From Puniceicoccaceae bacterium Marseille-Q1082 (lineage in GTDB: Bacteria; Verrucomicrobiota; Verrucomicrobiia; Opitutales; Intestinicryptomonadaceae): DNA of 64,000 bases. The position numbers were made by a program, and so were the translations under genes. Every line of letters starts with the position of its first letter. The stretch's first letter is position 1. The stretch covers positions 642,206 to 706,205 of the forward strand of contig CAJGBI010000002.1 of assembly GCA_904424815.1 (NCBI GenBank). Reading direction: 5' to 3'. Shown here piece by piece: positions 8,430 to 18,206 of this stretch. The notes below the pieces were generated by a model, which saw only the letters and a program-made list of their open reading frames with translations, was not told where the DNA came from and did no database searches.

Positions 8430-10181
8430 CTATTTTGAGGATATGCGCTCCGCCTGCTTTTCGTAGAGCCTGCGGTATGTCCGGCAGCGCCCCATCAGCT
8501 CTTCGTGCGAGCCGAAATCGACGATTCTGCCGTTTTCGAACACTATGATTTTCTGCACGTTTTTTATGGTGCTGAACCTGTGGGCGATGACGAGCATCGT
8601 GCGGTCCTTCATGAGGCTGTCGACGGCCTTTTGTATGAACGCCTCGCTGTTTACGTCGAGCGCTGACGTGGCTTCGTCGAGCACGAGCAGCGGGGGATTT
8701 TTCAAAAACACGCGCGCGAGGGCGATTCGCTGCTTCTGCCCGCCCGACAGCCTGTCGCCCCTCTCGCCCACCACCGTGTCGTAGCCGTTTTCGAGCTCCA
8801 GAATGAAGTCGTGGGCGTAGGCCATCTTCGCGGCGGCTTCGACCTCTTCTTTCGTCGCGCCCGGGCGGGCGACGAGGATGTTGTTGTAGACGGTGTCGTT
8901 GAAGAGAACCGGATATTGCGGGACGCTGCCGAGGTTGTCCATGAAGTCGCGCTGGCGTATGTCGCGCAAGTCTATGCCGTCGAGTTTAATGGAGCCCTCT
9001 ATCGGGTCGTAGAGGCGCATGGAGAGCTTGGCGAAGGTGCTCTTGCCCGCGCCGCTCTCGCCCACGAGCGCGCAGCTCGTACCGGCGGGGATCGTTATGC
9101 TGACCCCGTCGAGGACGGTCTTGTCCTTGTAGGCGAACTTCACGTTGTCGAAAGTTATCTCGCCGCGCACGGGCGGGAGCTCGACGGGGTTTTCGGGCTC
9201 GGGGACGGTGGACACATAGTCGAGAATCGCGCAGATTCTGTCGACAAGCGGCATCACCTTTATGAAGTCCGTCGACATTCTGATGACGCGCTTTATGGGG
9301 TCTATCGTAAAGTAGAGGGCAATTCCTATTGCCGAGAACGTCGGGAAGTCTATCCCCGCGAAGTACGCGTAAACGAACGTCATGGAGACCATCGTGGCGG
9401 CGAGAAATTCCATGAACGGCTGCTGCATGAGCTCGTACTTTGCCATTTTGAGGGAAAACTGCTTGAACATTCCGTTAAGCCCCTCGAATTTCTTCTTTTG
9501 CGCCTCCTGCAAGTTGAACACCCTGACCTCGTGCACGGCGTCGAGGTTTTCGCCGAATAGCTGCGCCATTTCGCTCAGGCCCATCTGCGCCTTGCCCGCA
9601 AACCGCTTCATGTTTTTGCGTATCATCTGGACGGGCAGAATGCAGAAAGGCACCGCCGCGAAAAATATGAAGAGCATCACAACCTGCCCCTTTGTGAAGC
9701 AGAGGTAGAGCAGGAATCCGAGGGCGCCGAGCACTTGCAGGGGCTGGCGGAATATTTCGGAGGAGAACGAAAGCAGCACCGTCTGGACGCTCGCGGTGTC
9801 GTTTGTCAGCCTCGTGAGCAGGTCGCCCGTGGTGAATTTGTCGAAAAACGCCACGGGGTAGCTTTGGATTTTGTCGAATATGTGCTGTTTGAGCCTCCGC
9901 AGGACTTCCAGCGACGAATACGTCATGAGGTAGCCGCTCAAATACCCGAATATCGCCCTGAGCGCAAACACCGTCGGCAGCAGCAGCGCGACCCCTATTA
10001 TGTGCCACATCGGGCGGGGCGCGGCGCCCTGGTCCATGAATATCTGCCGCAAAACCTTGTCGAAAATGACGGGCATTCCGAAGCCGCTGCACGCCCCGAA
10101 CAGGGCGCCGAAGATAATCGCCGCAATCAGCTGGGGCAGGCACGGCTTTATGTAGACGTAGAATCTTAGCAGTTTCCTCAT
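8430..10181 (-). CDS. MsbA-like ABC transporter (fused permease and ATPase)
   Basis: This 583-residue half-transporter has an N-terminal six-helix exporter domain (about residues 15-310) and a C-terminal ATPase. Walker A GESGAGKST starts at 374, the signature LSGGQKQR at 478, Walker B LVLDEATSALD is near 500 and the H-loop histidine is at about 534. The start MRKLLRFYVYIKP has no signal peptide, as is normal for this family. Such homodimers flip lipid A core, lipid-linked glycans or drugs across the inner membrane. The neighbouring LPS sugar operon suggests lipid/LPS export (MsbA), but substrate cannot be assigned from sequence. The gene ends 189 bases before rfbF. Confidence 0.85.
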   Translation of the reverse strand: MRKLLRFYVYIKPCLPQLIAAIIFGALFGACSGFGMPVIFDKVLRQIFMDQGAAPRPMWHIIGVALLLPTVFALRAIFGYLSGYLMTYSSLEVLRRLKQHIFDKIQSYPVAFFDKFTTGDLLTRLTNDTASVQTVLLSFSSEIFRQPLQVLGALGFLLYLCFTKGQVVMLFIFFAAVPFCILPVQMIRKNMKRFAGKAQMGLSEMAQLFGENLDAVHEVRVFNLQEAQKKKFEGLNGMFKQFSLKMAKYELMQQPFMEFLAATMVSMTFVYAYFAGIDFPTFSAIGIALYFTIDPIKRVIRMSTDFIKVMPLVDRICAILDYVSTVPEPENPVELPPVRGEITFDNVKFAYKDKTVLDGVSITIPAGTSCALVGESGAGKSTFAKLSMRLYDPIEGSIKLDGIDLRDIRQRDFMDNLGSVPQYPVLFNDTVYNNILVARPGATKEEVEAAAKMAYAHDFILELENGYDTVVGERGDRLSGGQKQRIALARVFLKNPPLLVLDEATSALDVNSEAFIQKAVDSLMKDRTMLVIAHRFSTIKNVQKIIVFENGRIVDFGSHEELMGRCRTYRRLYEKQAERISSK

Positions 10182-10353
10182 TTTTAACCCCTCCGATTTT
10201 CGCCGCCGCGGCCTCCGGCGTCAAGCCTTTTGGGGGCGGAGGCGGCGGGGCGCGCCCGTTTGCGGAGTGCGGAGGGGGCGTTTTTTGCGCCGCGCATTCC
10301 CTTTGACTTTTCGCGCGCAATGGGATACGTTTTGGGGAAATTCCGACTTTCCC

Positions 10354-12303
10354 ATGAAGACGCTTTTCATAGTTTTGTCCGCGTTTCTGGCGGCGCGGGT
10401 TTTCCCCGCGGATTACGTCCAGACTCTCGAAGTCGAATATCCCGACGCGGCGTCGGCGCGAGCGGCGTCGGTTGAGCCAGCGAAGCTCCCGGGCGGGGCG
10501 GTTGCGGCCTTTTCCTCGCGGTGGGACGACACAACCTACGCCCACTCCAAAATGGCGGACGTGTTCAAAAACGCCGGCATGAAGGCGACATTCATGCTTA
10601 CGAAAGCCGACGAAAAATTTTGCAATACGTGCGCGCGCAAGATTCTCGGCTGCGGTTTTGCGGTGGGCTCGCACACGATAACCCACAGGCTGCTGCCGGA
10701 AATCCTGCCGAACGAGGCTTTCCGCGAAACCCTCGCGCAGCGCATTATGCTGGAGTCCGCCCTCGACGTTCCGGTGGTCGCGTTCGCCCTCCCGGGGTAC
10801 GCCGCCGACCACCCGTTTTACGCCGACGCGCCGAGGCTCGTCGGGGAGTGCATCGCGCGCTCGGGCTACCAAGTACAGGCGGCCTTGTGGAGCGACAACG
10901 ACAAAAAGTACTCTCTGCCGGAGGGAACCCTGCTTTCCTCGCACCTGTTCAACATAAACGACCGCGACCCCAAAGAGGCGCTTTTTGAGAAAAAAGTGTC
11001 CGCCGCGCTCGCGGCGCAGGGGCGCGACGGAATCCCGCACATGAGCCTCGGCGTGCACTCATGGCAGTCCGGCGCGGGCATGGCGGAGCTTGAAAGGATT
11101 TTGAAAAAACACCGCCGCGCGGATTTCTGGTATTGCACGCAAAACGAATACGCCGCCTACGCGCGCCAGCTGGAAGGCCTTAAAATTTCGCCCGCGCGGG
11201 CATCGGGCAACATGGCGCGCTTTGAGCTTTCGCGCGTTTCGGCGAGGCATATAGGGGACGACGTCGCCTTGGAGGTTAGGCTGTCCGGAACCCCCGCGCG
11301 CGTCCGGCTCGACGGGGTGGAGATTTTCCCGTCGGAAAGCGGCCTGTACCGCCTGCCGCACAGGGCTGACATGCTGTCGCCGCGCAGGATTGCGGCGGTT
11401 GAAAACTCCGGAAATTCTCCGGATTTTTCGGAAAGCCCCGAAAAATTTCCGGAGATTTCCGGCGGGTTGCACGCGGACATGGAAAAGGGAAAAATTTCCC
11501 TCGTCATAAAAAATTCCGGTTCGGAGCCGCTCGAAAACTGCGGGGTTGTGTTCAGGCTTCCGCCGTATTTCAGCGAAGGCGCGAAGTCTTTCGACTTTCC
11601 GAAACTCGAGGCGGGCGGGGTTGAGAGAATAGAGTTCAATCTCCCCGCAAAGGGGAATTTCAAAGAAGCGGAGGCGGGCGATTTTTATTTTGCGGCGCAG
11701 TTCGACTTTTTGCGCGGCGGCTCCGCCGGCAGGATTTATTTCGCGTCGGTTTTGGAGGGCGGGGAGGCCATGTTGCCGCGCCCGCGCGACGCCGCCGTTT
11801 TCGCGGGGCCTGTGGATGGGCGGCTGGTTTCCGATTCCGCTATGGCGGAGATTTCCGCCCCGGGCGCGGCCCTGAAAAATTTCGGTGGCTCCCCCGAGCA
11901 GAAATGGCTTCCGTGCCGCAGGGACAAGGGCGCGCGCCCGTTCCAGATCGCGCCGTTTTCCGGCGATCCGGCGTGGGCGAAGGCCGCCTCAAAAAACCGC
12001 TATTCCCCGAAATTTTCGCGGATAGTCGCCCTCGATTTCAAGACGCGCAAAAAAAATTTCGACGTGTTCGCCGACTTCAAAAACGTGAAATCGCTTTGGC
12101 TTAACGGAAAAAAATTGGAAACCCCGAAAACCGGCTCCAGGCTCTCAGCCTCCGGCAACGCGGGCGCAAACAGAATCGCCGTCGAATACGCCCAGAGCTT
12201 TTGGACGACCATTTCGACGCCGCTCTCGGTCTCGGAGTCGGGCGACCCGTTCGATTCCGCGGAATTCTCGCGCCCCGCCGTCATGGGCGGCGCGCCGCGC
12301 TAA
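10354..12303 (+). CDS. Secreted polysaccharide-deacetylase-like protein (NodB fold) with C-terminal accessory domains
   Basis: The 649-residue product begins with a signal peptide (MKTLFIVLSAFLAARVFPAD); the ATG at 10354 is chosen because of it. Residues 48-250 resemble the NodB deacetylase domain. A strand ending in WDD (58-59) stands where TFDDG is usual, and GSHTITH (105-111) supplies the two metal-binding histidines. The upstream motif is degenerate (SSRWDDT), so the family call is clear but activity is not certain. The remaining 400 residues contain beta-rich segments that look like accessory or Ig-like domains. Its stop overlaps the convergent rsmG stop. It probably acts in the periplasm or outside the cell on a glycan, but the target is unknown. 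Confidence 0.72.
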   Translation: MKTLFIVLSAFLAARVFPADYVQTLEVEYPDAASARAASVEPAKLPGGAVAAFSSRWDDTTYAHSKMADVFKNAGMKATFMLTKADEKFCNTCARKILGCGFAVGSHTITHRLLPEILPNEAFRETLAQRIMLESALDVPVVAFALPGYAADHPFYADAPRLVGECIARSGYQVQAALWSDNDKKYSLPEGTLLSSHLFNINDRDPKEALFEKKVSAALAAQGRDGIPHMSLGVHSWQSGAGMAELERILKKHRRADFWYCTQNEYAAYARQLEGLKISPARASGNMARFELSRVSARHIGDDVALEVRLSGTPARVRLDGVEIFPSESGLYRLPHRADMLSPRRIAAVENSGNSPDFSESPEKFPEISGGLHADMEKGKISLVIKNSGSEPLENCGVVFRLPPYFSEGAKSFDFPKLEAGGVERIEFNLPAKGNFKEAEAGDFYFAAQFDFLRGGSAGRIYFASVLEGGEAMLPRPRDAAVFAGPVDGRLVSDSAMAEISAPGAALKNFGGSPEQKWLPCRRDKGARPFQIAPFSGDPAWAKAASKNRYSPKFSRIVALDFKTRKKNFDVFADFKNVKSLWLNGKKLETPKTGSRLSASGNAGANRIAVEYAQSFWTTISTPLSVSESGDPFDSAEFSRPAVMGGAPR

Positions 12304-12953
12304 ATTCTCGCCGCGTCGCGCGCCTTGAAGTGCATTATGCTCTTGCCCTCGAAGCGCGGGTCTCCGAAAAATTCTTCGAGGTCCAAGCGCGCGTCGGGCA
12401 GTATGTTTTTTTTGAGGAGCTCGCCTTCAAGCTCCCCTCCCTTGAAGTATATCACGCCGTTTTCGAGCGACCCCCTTTTGCCGGCGGCGAGCTTTTTTTT
12501 CACGAATCCGAAGAACGCCGGCAGCGCGCAGACCGACCTGCCCGTGCAGTAGTCGAAAACCCCCTTTTGCTCCTCGATTCTGGCGTGGAAGCCGCGGGCG
12601 TTTTTGAGGGAGAGCCTTTCGCACATTTCGTTTACCATCGCGATTTTCTTGCCTACGCCGTCGAACATCGAGATTTCCGCCTGCGGATAAAGGATCGCCA
12701 TTACTATTCCCGGGAGCCCGCCGCCGCTTCCGACGTCCGCTATGCGCGCGCCCTCCGCCGGCGTGAAAAACGCGGAGATCGCCGCGCAGAACGCGACGTG
12801 GCGGTACTCGAGGTCGTCGGTATCTTTTCGCGAGAGCAGATTCACCTTCGCGTTGGCTTCGCGCAGCAGCCGCGCGAACTCGAAAAGAGCCCCGGCCTTT
12901 TGCGGGCCGAGGTTCGGGATTTTCTCAAAGGGGTTTTTGTCCGCCATTTTCAA
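12300..12953 (-). CDS. rsmG: 16S rRNA (guanine527-N7)-methyltransferase
   Basis: This 217-residue SAM-dependent methyltransferase modifies G527 of 16S rRNA. The glycine-rich SAM loop IADVGSGGGLPGIV (about 71-84) and the following FDGVGKKIAMVNE strand-helix are diagnostic for RsmG/GidB. The length is close to the family norm. It follows ndk by 15 bases on the same strand and probably shares its promoter. Its 3' end overlaps the convergent deacetylase gene by four bases. Confidence 0.93.
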   Translation of the reverse strand: MKMADKNPFEKIPNLGPQKAGALFEFARLLREANAKVNLLSRKDTDDLEYRHVAFCAAISAFFTPAEGARIADVGSGGGLPGIVMAILYPQAEISMFDGVGKKIAMVNEMCERLSLKNARGFHARIEEQKGVFDYCTGRSVCALPAFFGFVKKKLAAGKRGSLENGVIYFKGGELEGELLKKNILPDARLDLEEFFGDPRFEGKSIMHFKARDAARI

Positions 12954-12968
12954 TGGGCGCGCGGAGGG

Positions 12969-13385
12969 TCAGAATACCTCCGATTCGGCGAAGAACCGCG
13001 CGATTTCCGCCGCCGCGCTCTCGGGGGAATCCGACGCGTGGGCGATGTTTTCGCGGGTGTTTTCGCCGAAGTCGCCGCGTATGGTGCCTTTCGGGGCCTC
13101 CTGGGAATTGGTGGGGCCGAGTAGCTCGCGCACCTTTTTTATGGCGTTCTCGCCCTCGAGCACGGCGATTACGACCGGACGCCTTTTCATAAACTCGACG
13201 AGCGGCGGATAGTAGGGCTTGCCGGCGATGTGCGCGTAGTGGACTTCGAGGACGGATTCGTCGAGGCGCGCCATTTTGCAGGCGGCGATGTCCAGGCCAG
13301 CCGCGAAAAACCTTCCGAGCACTTCCGGCATGAGGCGCTTTTCCATGCAGTCGGGTTTCAGAATTATGAGCGTTCTTTCTTTCAT
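12969..13385 (-). CDS. ndk: Nucleoside diphosphate kinase
   Basis: The 138-residue protein exchanges the terminal phosphate between nucleoside triphosphates and diphosphates through a phosphohistidine. The catalytic His116 lies in NIAHASDSPE, and the N-terminal ERTLIILKPD strand is the other family signature. Start at ATG 13385 (MKERTLIIL); an in-frame ATG six codons upstream gives an unusual N-terminus and is rejected. It is the first gene of a two-gene unit with rsmG. Confidence 0.96.
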   Translation of the reverse strand: MKERTLIILKPDCMEKRLMPEVLGRFFAAGLDIAACKMARLDESVLEVHYAHIAGKPYYPPLVEFMKRRPVVIAVLEGENAIKKVRELLGPTNSQEAPKGTIRGDFGENTRENIAHASDSPESAAAEIARFFAESEVF

Positions 13386-13449
13386 CGCCGCAAAATAGAA
13401 CAAAACCCCATCGCGCTGTCCAACACAAAATTTCGGCGCGGCTACCCCG

Positions 13450-15774
13450 TCACTCTTTCGGAACCAGCACGAGCGCCCCTTTTGCGGGAATGGAAATTTC
13501 CTCGCCGCCCGCCAGCGTTTTTTGCGTTATCGCGTCGCGGAATTCGCCTTTGAGGGGGAGTTTGAATTTTACGGCGTCTTTGGGGAATATCCCGCACAGG
13601 CGGCTGTCGGCGTAGACGGCGCACCCCGCGGGCGCGGGAGAGGCTATTCCCGCCGCGTCGAAAATCCTGCGGTATGAACCGCTGTCCAGGACGGGCAGCG
13701 ACACGAAGTAGCTGTCCCGCCCGCCGCGCCTTATTTTTGCGAATGCGGCGGAGCCGTCGGAGTATTTCGCCAAAACTTCCGCGCCGTTCGACGGGTCTGC
13801 GGAAAACGTCGGGTAGGGCTTTTCGAGCGGATTGTGCGAGGACGGGGCGGAGAAGTCCTTGGACAGCTTTTTGCCGGAGCCGTCCGCAAATTCCACAGTT
13901 TCAACTTTCCGCGTTTTGCGCTCGGCGAGCTTGAAGCCCGTGATTTTTTCGCCGCGCGCGGGGTCGTATTTTTCGCCCCACACGGCGGGCGCGTAGTGCC
14001 ATACGAGCGTTGCGTCCGGCCTCAGGCGCGGGGAAATCTCCGCCCACCTTTCGTCGGTTATCCGGACGCAGTTTATAAATACCGCCGCTTTGTAGCCGGA
14101 CAGGTCGATTCTCCCGAGGTCGGCGAGGCGGTAGTGGTCCGCGGGAGCCCCCGCCATGCGTATGCGCGAAATCGTGTCGACAACGAGGTCGCGGTGCAGC
14201 TGCCAGCTCGGCTTTGAGTACAGGAAGCTCTCGTTGTCGGAAACTATCAGAACTTCCGCCGTCCGTTTTGGGGATTTTGCGCGGATTTGTTTTGCGGTTT
14301 TTTCGATTTTTTCGATTTCGCGCATTATCTCGGGGGAGTCGAACCAGCCGCCGTGGAGGTCCATCCACCAAAAGCCGGAGCGCGACTGCATGCATTTTGC
14401 GAACTCCCGCCACAGCATCGTGCGCGTGCCCTCCATGTTTTTGGCGTCGGGCCAGAGCGACAGGTGCGTGCGCACGTCGAGCTCGTCTATGAAAATCTTG
14501 TCGAGGTTTATTGACATCGGAGGGGTCTGCTCCATTCCAGATTCCCCGGGCGCGACGTTTCTGTACCCTTTGGGGGAGGCGAGGAAATCGACGTTGGGGC
14601 TTTTCAGGAGGGCGTCGAATTCGACGTGCCCGTTGTACGCCGCGCGCGGGACGTAGAGGTAATATCCGTAGAATGCGCCGGCAGCCTTTCCGGACTCCTC
14701 CTTTACGATTTTTGAAAAGTAGTCTATGGCGCGCACGTTGGTTTCGCCGCAGAATTTTTCGTAGTCCATGCAGATTTTGTCCTCCTCCGATGCGCGGAAG
14801 AAGTCGGCGTGGGAGTTCCAATGAAGCTCGCGCCTCATGGGGGTGGGCAGCTTGACGTTTTCGCGCGATATGTCCGGCTGTTTCCACGCCTTTGCGAGCG
14901 CCTCCCGCGAGCCGTATTTTTTAATTCCCCAGTCGTAGAATGCGCGGAGGTTGTTTATGCCGTAGTCTCCGAATCGGTAGTCGTTTTTCTCCCAGCCGCG
15001 CCAAAAAGAAGTCTCGCCACACTGCCCGTAGGCGATGTGGTATGCGATGACGTTTTTTGCGTATTTGCCGCCCTCTATTCTGCGAATTAGGCGGCGCAGG
15101 GCCTCTCCCGCGTCGCGCAGCCACTTTTCGGAGGAAAAGCTTTGCAGGCCTATCAGTCCCCTGACGTTCGGGCGCGGGTCTTTGTTTCCGCGCATTTTTG
15201 TGTCGGTCGAATACCCGTTTTTGTACTCCATCCCGAGCCAGTCGTGGGCGGGGGTGCAGGCGAGCTCCGCGATTTCCCCCTTCGATAGCCCGCCCGGGTA
15301 GTAGACCGTCGTGTCCTCGGGGTTTTCGGCGCACCATGCGGGCGGCACGTCGAGCTTTATCCGCGGAATGTAGAGCGCGCTTTCGCCCGCCGCCGCGAAC
15401 AGGTCGGCGAGCGCCTTGTCCGTCGCGGAGTAGTCGTATTTGCCCGGAGCCATCCAGCCCGAAAACAGGATTGTGGAGTGGATTTTTATGCCCGCCTCCA
15501 TGAAGTCGCGGTGGAATTTTTTCTCGGGGGAGTCGTCGGAGAGCATCATGCGCGTTTTGCCGTTTTCGTCAGCGACCGGCGGGTTGTATGGCCATCCGAG
15601 CCTGCTCCAAAAGACCGAGTTGTTTTGCAGCGCGTCTTTTATCCGCGCGCCCGGGTTTGAATTTCCGGAGGCGTCCGGATTTTCCGCCCGCGCTTGTTCC
15701 GCGATGCAGTTTGCGGGCGACGCGCACGCGCAGGCGATGGAAAAGATTGCCGTTGCAAGCATTGAGTTTTTCAT
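13450..15774 (-). CDS. Secreted GH42-like glycoside hydrolase, paralogue B
   Basis: The 774-residue protein has an N-terminal signal sequence ending around ASPANCIA (residues 18-25). The body is a TIM-barrel hydrolase of beta-galactosidase (GH42/clan GH-A) type. Glu254 in AYGQCGETSF sits where the acid/base is expected and Glu432 in FIDELD where the nucleophile is expected. A Rossmann-like domain (EVLIVSDNES onward, around 520) resembles the GH42 trimerisation domain, and a small beta domain ends the protein. It starts one base after the paralogous upstream gene, with GGAG of that gene's tail serving as ribosome-binding site. The two share long identical blocks, so this is a tandem duplication. 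Exact GH family and substrate are not certain. Confidence 0.68.
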   Translation of the reverse strand: MKNSMLATAIFSIACACASPANCIAEQARAENPDASGNSNPGARIKDALQNNSVFWSRLGWPYNPPVADENGKTRMMLSDDSPEKKFHRDFMEAGIKIHSTILFSGWMAPGKYDYSATDKALADLFAAAGESALYIPRIKLDVPPAWCAENPEDTTVYYPGGLSKGEIAELACTPAHDWLGMEYKNGYSTDTKMRGNKDPRPNVRGLIGLQSFSSEKWLRDAGEALRRLIRRIEGGKYAKNVIAYHIAYGQCGETSFWRGWEKNDYRFGDYGINNLRAFYDWGIKKYGSREALAKAWKQPDISRENVKLPTPMRRELHWNSHADFFRASEEDKICMDYEKFCGETNVRAIDYFSKIVKEESGKAAGAFYGYYLYVPRAAYNGHVEFDALLKSPNVDFLASPKGYRNVAPGESGMEQTPPMSINLDKIFIDELDVRTHLSLWPDAKNMEGTRTMLWREFAKCMQSRSGFWWMDLHGGWFDSPEIMREIEKIEKTAKQIRAKSPKRTAEVLIVSDNESFLYSKPSWQLHRDLVVDTISRIRMAGAPADHYRLADLGRIDLSGYKAAVFINCVRITDERWAEISPRLRPDATLVWHYAPAVWGEKYDPARGEKITGFKLAERKTRKVETVEFADGSGKKLSKDFSAPSSHNPLEKPYPTFSADPSNGAEVLAKYSDGSAAFAKIRRGGRDSYFVSLPVLDSGSYRRIFDAAGIASPAPAGCAVYADSRLCGIFPKDAVKFKLPLKGEFRDAITQKTLAGGEEISIPAKGALVLVPKE

Positions 15775-15775
15775 T

Positions 15776-18067
15776 TCATTTCTCCGGCGCGAGAATCAGC
15801 GCGCGCCCCGCTTTTAAGTTTACGGTTCGGCCTCCGGCGTATTTTTCGCCGGAAAACAAATCTTTCTGCGCGGCCTTTCCGGAGAGCTTTGCCTCGGCGT
15901 CGCGCGACGGGAAAAACGCCGTGAAGCGGCTGTCGGCGTAGACGGCGCACCCCGCGGGCGCGGGGGCGCGCACTCCCGCCGCATCGAAAATTTTCCGGTA
16001 GGTTTCGGCCTTAAATATCGGAATGGAGACGAAGTAGCATGTCCTTTCCCCGCGCTTTATTTTTGCAAACGCGGCGGAGCCGTCGGAGTATTTCGCCAGG
16101 ACTTCCGCGCCGTTCGACGGGTCGGCGGAGAACGTCGGATATGGCTTTTCCGGGTTTGGGTGGGGAGGGAAAAATTCGGCGGTGGTGGCGGCAAAATCCT
16201 TTTTAAGCGGTTTTGCCGCCGCGCCGGAAAAGCGTATTGTTTCCGCCTTCGACGCTGGGCGTTCGGCGAGTTTGAATCCGGTGATTTTCACGCTGCGCGC
16301 GGGGTCGTATTTTTCGCCCCACACGGCGGGCGCGTGGTGCCATATCAGGGTTGCGTCCGGCCTAAGCCGCTTTGAGATTTCCTCCCAGTCAGAGTCCGCA
16401 ATTCGCGCGCAATTCATGAACGCGACGGCCCTATACCGCGACAGGTCGAGATCTTTCAGGTCGGCGAGGCGGTAGTGGTCTACCGGCGCGCCCGCCTTGC
16501 GGATTTGAATAATGGAGTCTTTCAGCAGGTCCTGGTGTAGCATCCAGTGCGGCTTTGAATAGTAAAAGCTTTCGGGATCGGATACTATTAGGACTTCCGC
16601 AACAGGCTCCGCCTTTCGGGCGCGGATTTTAGCCGCGGCCTTTTCGATTTCCCCGATTTCCCCCATTATTTCGGGCGAGTCGTACCATCCGCCGCCGAGA
16701 TCCATCCACCAGAAACCCGAGCCCGACTGCATGGCGCTTGCGAATTCGCGGCGCAAAACGGTGCGGGTGCCCTCCATATTTTTTGCGGGGCTCCATTTTA
16801 CGAGGTGCGTGGGAGGGTCGATTTCGCTTATGAAGATTTTCTTGCGGTTAATCGACATCGGGGGAGTCTGCACCGAGCCCGCAGAAGCGGGGCCGTAGTT
16901 TCTGTACCCTTTGGGCGCGGCGAGGAAGTCGACGTTGGGGCTTTTCAAGAGGGCGTCGAATTCAAGATGCCCCGAATACGCCGCGCGCGGTACGTTGAGG
17001 TAATATCCGTAGAACGCGCCGGCGGCCTTGCCGGACTCCTCCTTTACGATTTTTGAAAAGTAGTCAATCGCGCGCACGTTTATTTCGCCGCAGAACTTTT
17101 CATAGTCGATGCATATTCTGTCCTCTTCGGAGGCGCGGAAGAACTCGGCGTGGGAGTTCCAGTGGAGCTCGCGCCTCATGGGGGTGGGCAGCTTCACGTT
17201 GCCGCGGGATATTTCCGGCTGTTTCCACGCCTTTGCGAGCGCCTCCCGCGAGCCGTATTTTTTGATTCCCCAGTCGTAGAACGCGCGGAGGTTGTTTATG
17301 CCGTAGTCGCCGAACCGGTAGTCGTTTTTCTCCCACGCGCGCCAGAAGGCGGTTTCCCCCGTCTGCCCGTAGGCGATGTGGTACGCGATGACGTTTTTCG
17401 CGTATTTGCCGCCCTCTATTCTGCGAATTAGGCGGCGCAGGGCTTCCCCCGCGTCGCGCAGCCACTTTTCGGATGAAAAGCTTTGCAGGCCTATCAGCCC
17501 CCTGACGTTCGGGCGGTCGTCAACCCTGTCGCGAGGGTTGCCGTAGGCGTTGTAGCCCTTTGGCCACTCCATTCCGGACCAGTCGTGGGCGGGGGTGCAG
17601 GCGAGCTCCGCGATTTCCCCTTCGGAGAGGTTGCCAGGGTAGTAGACCGCCGTGTCGCGCGGGTTTTCGGCGCACCATGCGGGCGGCGGGTCGAGCTTTA
17701 TCCGCGGAATGTAGAGAATGTCCGCGCCCGCGCCGCCGAACAGTTTTTCAAGGGTTTCGTCCGTTGCGGAGTAGTCGTATTTGCCAGGCGCCGCCCAGCC
17801 GGAAAACAGGATTGTGGAGTGGATTTTTACGCCGGCGTTTTTAAAATCTCGGTGGAAGCGGCGCTCGGGGGAGTCGTCTTGCACGAGCATTACGGTTTTG
17901 CCGTTTTCGTCGAGGCGCGGGGGATTGTAAGCCCATCCGAGCCTGCTCCAAAACGCCGAATTGTCTTTTATCGCCCGCACAAATTCCCCGCCGTCCGCGC
18001 GCGCCTGAACGGCAAGAATCCAGGCGGCCGCGGCGAGCGGGAGAATTTTTTTCAAATGTTCCATCAT
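15776..18067 (-). CDS. Secreted GH42-like glycoside hydrolase, paralogue A
   Basis: The 763-residue product carries a signal peptide (hydrophobic ILPLAAAAWILAVQA, cleavage near residue 24). Its layout matches the downstream paralogue: a TIM barrel with Glu238 in AYGQTGETAF as candidate acid/base and Glu416 in FISEID as candidate nucleophile, both 178 residues apart as in the partner. A middle Rossmann-like domain and a beta tail follow. From about residue 187 to 234 the two proteins are identical. It is the promoter-proximal gene of the pair and is divergent from the pilin-like gene. The pair probably attacks a plant or host polysaccharide side chain outside the cytoplasm; substrate is unknown. 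Confidence 0.68.
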   Translation of the reverse strand: MMEHLKKILPLAAAAWILAVQARADGGEFVRAIKDNSAFWSRLGWAYNPPRLDENGKTVMLVQDDSPERRFHRDFKNAGVKIHSTILFSGWAAPGKYDYSATDETLEKLFGGAGADILYIPRIKLDPPPAWCAENPRDTAVYYPGNLSEGEIAELACTPAHDWSGMEWPKGYNAYGNPRDRVDDRPNVRGLIGLQSFSSEKWLRDAGEALRRLIRRIEGGKYAKNVIAYHIAYGQTGETAFWRAWEKNDYRFGDYGINNLRAFYDWGIKKYGSREALAKAWKQPEISRGNVKLPTPMRRELHWNSHAEFFRASEEDRICIDYEKFCGEINVRAIDYFSKIVKEESGKAAGAFYGYYLNVPRAAYSGHLEFDALLKSPNVDFLAAPKGYRNYGPASAGSVQTPPMSINRKKIFISEIDPPTHLVKWSPAKNMEGTRTVLRREFASAMQSGSGFWWMDLGGGWYDSPEIMGEIGEIEKAAAKIRARKAEPVAEVLIVSDPESFYYSKPHWMLHQDLLKDSIIQIRKAGAPVDHYRLADLKDLDLSRYRAVAFMNCARIADSDWEEISKRLRPDATLIWHHAPAVWGEKYDPARSVKITGFKLAERPASKAETIRFSGAAAKPLKKDFAATTAEFFPPHPNPEKPYPTFSADPSNGAEVLAKYSDGSAAFAKIKRGERTCYFVSIPIFKAETYRKIFDAAGVRAPAPAGCAVYADSRFTAFFPSRDAEAKLSGKAAQKDLFSGEKYAGGRTVNLKAGRALILAPEK

Positions 18068-18206
18068 ATTCCCTTACGATTAGCAGCATTTTCGGAGCGT
18101 TGCAAGAATTATGGGCGGCGCGTTTGGTTAACAGTTTACATCGGGCGGCATAAGGCGAATAAATTTGTTGATTATTTTTCCGCCAATCGAAAATATTGTC
18201 TCCGAT

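Noticed and set aside
9475-11058. Minus-strand frame of 527 codons
   Set aside because: It overlaps the MsbA-like gene in another frame and the deacetylase gene on the other strand; both overlapped genes have clear motifs.
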